Positions 61,224 through 64,000 of a stretch of DNA of 64,000 bases are shown piece by piece; the stretch's first letter is position 1; the number at the start of each line of letters is the position of its first letter. A program made the translations under genes and the position numbers. The notes beneath the pieces were generated by a model, which was not told where the DNA came from, made no database searches, and worked only from the letters and a program-made list of their open reading frames with translations. The DNA comes from Aeromicrobium sp. Sec7.5 (GTDB taxonomy: Bacteria; Actinomycetota; Actinomycetes; Propionibacteriales; Nocardioidaceae), in NCBI RefSeq assembly GCF_036867135.1, contig NZ_JBAJIJ010000001.1, positions 620,001 through 684,000 on the forward strand, written 5' to 3'.

Positions 61224-62683
61224 GCGCGGAACCCGCGGTGGCGGCGCAGGGCCCGGAGCAGGAGCCAGGCGGTCTGGGAGATCGTGACGATGCCGAGGGC
61301 GGTCCAGCCCACGACGAGCGCTTCGGACTTCAGGTCGACGGGGAGCTGCCACCACGCGGCGATCGTGGCGCCGATCAGCACCGCGACGATCGCGAACGGC
61401 ATGAGGTAGGTCGCCCCGGCACCACCGCTCTCGGCCTTGGCCTGCAGCGCCCAGTTGTCGGTCTGGGAGCGGCTCGCGAACTTGACCCAGGAGCGTGAGA
61501 AGTGGCCCAGGCGGATCCACATGTACAGCTCCGACGGCACCAGGGCCATCGCGAAGACGTAGTCCTTGCGGTTCGCGTCGTGCATGGCCAGGGCGACGCG
61601 GGTGTTCAGCAGCGTGGCGATGACCGGGGGGATGAGCCAGATCGGGCTGAACTCGAAGGCGTCGAACGACAGGGCGCACACCAGCAGCACGATGAAGCCC
61701 AGACGGGTGAATCCGTTGACGACCATCGAGATGTTCTCGAACCAACGCAGTCGCAGGTTCGGGTGGAAGGGCTGGCCCTTCGTGTCGCCGCGCTGCCCGG
61801 GCCACATGAGGTCGATCGCACCGGTGTTCCACTTGACCTGCTGGGCGTCCAGCGAGCGCAGGTTGGGCATGCCGCCGACGTTCGCGCGGGCTCCGGCGCT
61901 GATCTTCGTGAGGTAGCCCGCGCTCTTGATCTGCAAGGAGAGCAGGGAGTCCTCGATCTCGCTGTCGCGCACCCAGGGGAAGCGCTGATGCGTCTGCTCC
62001 ACGACCTTGTGCAGCGCCTCGACGGCGAAGATCGAGTACTGGCCGCCGAGCACGGCCATGTTGCGGCCGCGCAGCAGGTTCTGCAGGTTGAACGCCGCGA
62101 ACTGGGCTCGCTGCCCGGCGATGAGGAACTTCGGGAACCAGCCCTCGACGTCGGTGTCGTCGATGCTGTAGATCGCCGAGATCCCACCGATCCGGTCATC
62201 GTCCTCGATCTCGCCCACGAGGAGCTCGACCGCGCGGGGGTCGGCCGTCGTGTCGCCGTCGACGCCCAGGAGGTAGTCCAACCCCTCGACCAGGGTGAAG
62301 CCGTAGTTCAGCGCGCCGACCTTCTTGTCGGGGTTCTCGCCGATGTCGTGCACGAAGATCTCGGTGCGCTGCATCGCCGCGTCCTGGCCGCGGACGTGCA
62401 TCCCTGCGTAGTGGCCGGCGATCTCGGCCGTGGCGTCGGTCGTGTTGTTGACGACGACGTGCACGACGTCCGGGAGCCGGGTCTGCGAGAGCAGGGAGTC
62501 CAGGACGCCGGCGATCGCGTCCTCCTCGTTGTAGGCCGGGATGATGCAACCGATCGTCGAGCGACGCGTCGGTGTGCCGCCCATGCCCTGCAGCAGGTCG
62601 ACGGCCCAGCCGGCGTCGCCGGTCGGGACGGTCATCGGGGCAGCCGCCCGGTCGCGGTTCGTGGTCGCATGGGGCGATTCCAC
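61220..62683 (-). CDS. Processive-type GT2 membrane glycosyltransferase
   Basis: 487 residues. The GT-A domain begins STIGCIIPAYNEEDAIAGVL; the DxD motif is Asp142-Gly-Asp144 (LLGVDGDTTADP), a TED-like EIEDSLLS is at 242-249, and QQVKW at 281-285 stands where processive synthases have QxxRW. Membrane helices follow at about 322-340, 345-365, 372-390, 427-445 and 457-477. This layout resembles cellulose, hyaluronan and PNAG synthases, with Lys for Arg in the last motif. GTG 62683 is used; ATG 62635 is an alternative. It is coupled to the lipoprotein. Confidence 0.88.
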   Translation of the reverse strand: MESPHATTNRDRAAAPMTVPTGDAGWAVDLLQGMGGTPTRRSTIGCIIPAYNEEDAIAGVLDSLLSQTRLPDVVHVVVNNTTDATAEIAGHYAGMHVRGQDAAMQRTEIFVHDIGENPDKKVGALNYGFTLVEGLDYLLGVDGDTTADPRAVELLVGEIEDDDRIGGISAIYSIDDTDVEGWFPKFLIAGQRAQFAAFNLQNLLRGRNMAVLGGQYSIFAVEALHKVVEQTHQRFPWVRDSEIEDSLLSLQIKSAGYLTKISAGARANVGGMPNLRSLDAQQVKWNTGAIDLMWPGQRGDTKGQPFHPNLRLRWFENISMVVNGFTRLGFIVLLVCALSFDAFEFSPIWLIPPVIATLLNTRVALAMHDANRKDYVFAMALVPSELYMWIRLGHFSRSWVKFASRSQTDNWALQAKAESGGAGATYLMPFAIVAVLIGATIAAWWQLPVDLKSEALVVGWTALGIVTISQTAWLLLRALRRHRGFRA

Positions 62684-62738
62684 CAGCGTGACCTCAGGCT
62701 GTGACCCCGCCGAGCGTCAGTTTCTGCTCAGGATTGCC

Positions 62739-63875
62739 TCAGGACGGGTCGGGTGCCGCCTGGGCCGAGGTGGTGTCGCGACGCGCTCGCCACTGGGCCT
62801 CCTCGATCATCCGATCGAGGCTCTCCGTGCTGGCCCCCTGGACGCTCGTGCCGATCGAGCACCCGGGCGTGACGGGGAGCCCGTCGGGGCGGTGCTCCAG
62901 CCCGGTCCGGACGGCGTTGGCGACCCGCTCGACCGGGCGGCGTGCGCGCGCGGTCGTGAGCACGGCGAACCTGCCGCCCCCGAAGTGGCCGATCAGGGCA
63001 AAGGGAGGCACGTGCGTCCGGATGACGCGGCCCACGTGGACGACGACACGGTCGCGGACCGCGGGTCCGAAGGCATCGGCCATGTCCTCGAGGTTCTCGA
63101 TCTCGATCCAGACGAGTCCCACCGCTGCGCCGGCCGCGAACGATCTCTCGATGCGGTCCTCGGCGTCACGTCGGAACGCCGCCGACCCGGGGAGCTCGAA
63201 CTCCGCGGTCGCGCCGCGGGCGTCATCGCCCCACCACGTGGTGCGGGCGTCCTCGGCACGAAGGGCGGTGACGCACATCGCGGCGAGACTGAACGCCGTC
63301 GTGGTGCCGATCGCGACCGTGACGTCGATCGCGCCGTTCCAGCTGGTCGTCCCGGCCACGATCAGGCCTGCGACCACGACGATCGACGTCGCCACGAGCA
63401 GCATGACCGCCTGGAGCACCCTGGCCGACGGCTGCTCGGAGCTGGGTCCGCGAACGGAGTCGATCACGGCTGCCGCGGCGAAGGCGGCGGAGAACACGAC
63501 CGAGAGCGCGAGGGGAACGGCCCGGTCCTCGGTGACGGGGAACACGACGACGGAGGCCGCGGTGACGACCGAGGCGCCGACGGCCAGGGGGAGCTGGGAT
63601 GAGCCGCCGAGCTGTTGGAGCCGCAGTCCCGATCGCAGCAGTCCGAACGAGAGGGTGATCCCGGCGGCCGCCAGGGCGCCGAGGCCCTGCTGGGTGCCGT
63701 CGCCGGGAAGCGAGGCGGTCAGGATCCCCGTACCGGTGACGGAGACGTACGCGACCGAGATGATGCGACCTGCCCTCGTGTCGTACTGCAGGACGGTCGT
63801 CAGCATGAGGTAGGTCGTGATCGCAGCGAGCAGGATCGAGCTCGTGAGCTGCGCCGTCGCGGCGTCGAAGGTCAT
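62739..63875 (-). CDS. Membrane protein with degenerate GGDEF domain
   Basis: 378 residues. Residues 1 to about 205 contain six or seven membrane helices. Residues about 222-370 follow the GGDEF fold (VGLVWIEIENLEDMADAFGP, ALIGHFGGGRFAVLTTA). The active-site loop reads GGGRF (299-303) instead of GG(D/E)EF and no RxxD inhibitory site is visible, so diguanylate cyclase activity is unlikely. It may bind nucleotide or act as a sensor for the GT2 enzyme. ATG overlaps the histidine kinase stop (ATGA); GT2 follows 55 bases later. Confidence 0.85.
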   Translation of the reverse strand: MTFDAATAQLTSSILLAAITTYLMLTTVLQYDTRAGRIISVAYVSVTGTGILTASLPGDGTQQGLGALAAAGITLSFGLLRSGLRLQQLGGSSQLPLAVGASVVTAASVVVFPVTEDRAVPLALSVVFSAAFAAAAVIDSVRGPSSEQPSARVLQAVMLLVATSIVVVAGLIVAGTTSWNGAIDVTVAIGTTTAFSLAAMCVTALRAEDARTTWWGDDARGATAEFELPGSAAFRRDAEDRIERSFAAGAAVGLVWIEIENLEDMADAFGPAVRDRVVVHVGRVIRTHVPPFALIGHFGGGRFAVLTTARARRPVERVANAVRTGLEHRPDGLPVTPGCSIGTSVQGASTESLDRMIEEAQWRARRDTTSAQAAPDPS

Positions 63876-64000
63876 GGGGCCTTCCCGGCGTCGCGGGGCA
63901 GGACCAGGATTGCGGTCGTGCCGCCGGCCTCGGCGCTCTCGAGTCGGATCGTGCCGCCGTGGCGCTCGACGATCTCGCGGGAGATGGCCAGACCGAGGCC
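63872..64000 (-). CDS. Sensor histidine kinase, C-terminal fragment
   Basis: The last 42 residues of a gene that continues past the window. GLGLAISREIVERHGGTIRL is the G2 box and adjacent helix of the HATPase domain, followed by ESAEAGGTTAILVLP and a short tail. It is the first visible gene of the minus-strand operon leading through the GGDEF-like protein to GT2 and the lipoprotein. It is the likely partner of the response regulator at 59386. Confidence 0.9.
   Translation of the reverse strand, partial: GLGLAISREIVERHGGTIRLESAEAGGTTAILVLPRDAGKAP

Overview
The window is dense, high-GC actinobacterial DNA. GTG starts are frequent, junctions inside operons are ATGA or GTGA overlaps, and many genes have a -10 hexamer six or seven bases before the start codon, which indicates leaderless mRNAs. 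The block protein mannosyltransferase / rsmI / metG / tatD / rpfB / rsmA / ispE / ABC-F and the block tRNA-Gln(UUG) / glmU / prs are arranged as in mycobacteria and related Actinobacteria. Together with DUF3151, an SCO4848-like membrane protein and a CG0192-like cap protein, this suggests a soil actinomycete, most likely Nocardioidaceae (Aeromicrobium or Nocardioides type). The genus is inference.

Region 1 (1-13.7 kb) is a dispersed purine biosynthesis neighbourhood. purA, purD, purB, purC and purS-purQ lie among unrelated genes: a MATE exporter, a diacylglycerol-kinase-like lipid kinase, a maltokinase-cap-like protein, a cation/proton antiporter, an acyl-CoA ligase and an AIM24 protein. Most of them carry their own promoter. 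purL is not present. Region 2 (13.9-29.8 kb) holds a DEAD-box helicase, an Nramp metal transporter, a PhaC-like hydrolase, an Fpg/Nei glycosylase, a complete six-gene Mrp Na+/H+ antiporter operon (MnhAB fused, then C, D, E, F, G), a PatB-like C-S lyase, a tautomerase, aroQ, an SDR, a DnaQ-like exonuclease and a 5'-truncated PlsC acyltransferase.

At 29.8 kb a run of 21 G, two bases and 26 C interrupts the PlsC gene. I read this as a false assembly join. To its right lies a tad/cpa pilus machinery operon (cpaB, cpaE, cpaF, tadB, tadC) without any pilin gene in view. Region 3 (35.2-37.9 kb) is an alkane hydroxylation operon (alkB, two rubredoxins, a TetR regulator) with a palindromic operator, followed by an SMR exporter. 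Region 4 (38-49.5 kb) is the conserved housekeeping block. It is interrupted by a DUF559 nuclease-fold gene flanked on both sides by clusters of an inverted repeat, and by a 496-base gene-free block of repeats between rsmA and ispE.

Region 5 (49.6-58.4 kb) holds an LPXTG surface protein, a MarR-controlled amidase/methyltransferase pair, tRNA-Gln, a CPBP protease, an NmrA-like oxidoreductase, glmU and prs. Region 6 (58.4-64 kb) is the most intriguing part. It has a membrane-anchored GH6 glucanase, an OmpR-type response regulator with a roughly 100-residue Pro/Gln linker, and a convergent operon of a histidine kinase, a degenerate membrane GGDEF protein, a processive-type GT2 glycosyltransferase and a lipoprotein. 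I propose a signal-controlled exopolysaccharide (cellulose-like) synthesis locus. Three repeat classes (the TGAGTGTTCC inverted clusters, the TTCGAGGCTC palindromes and long imperfect palindromes) mark sites of recent insertion.
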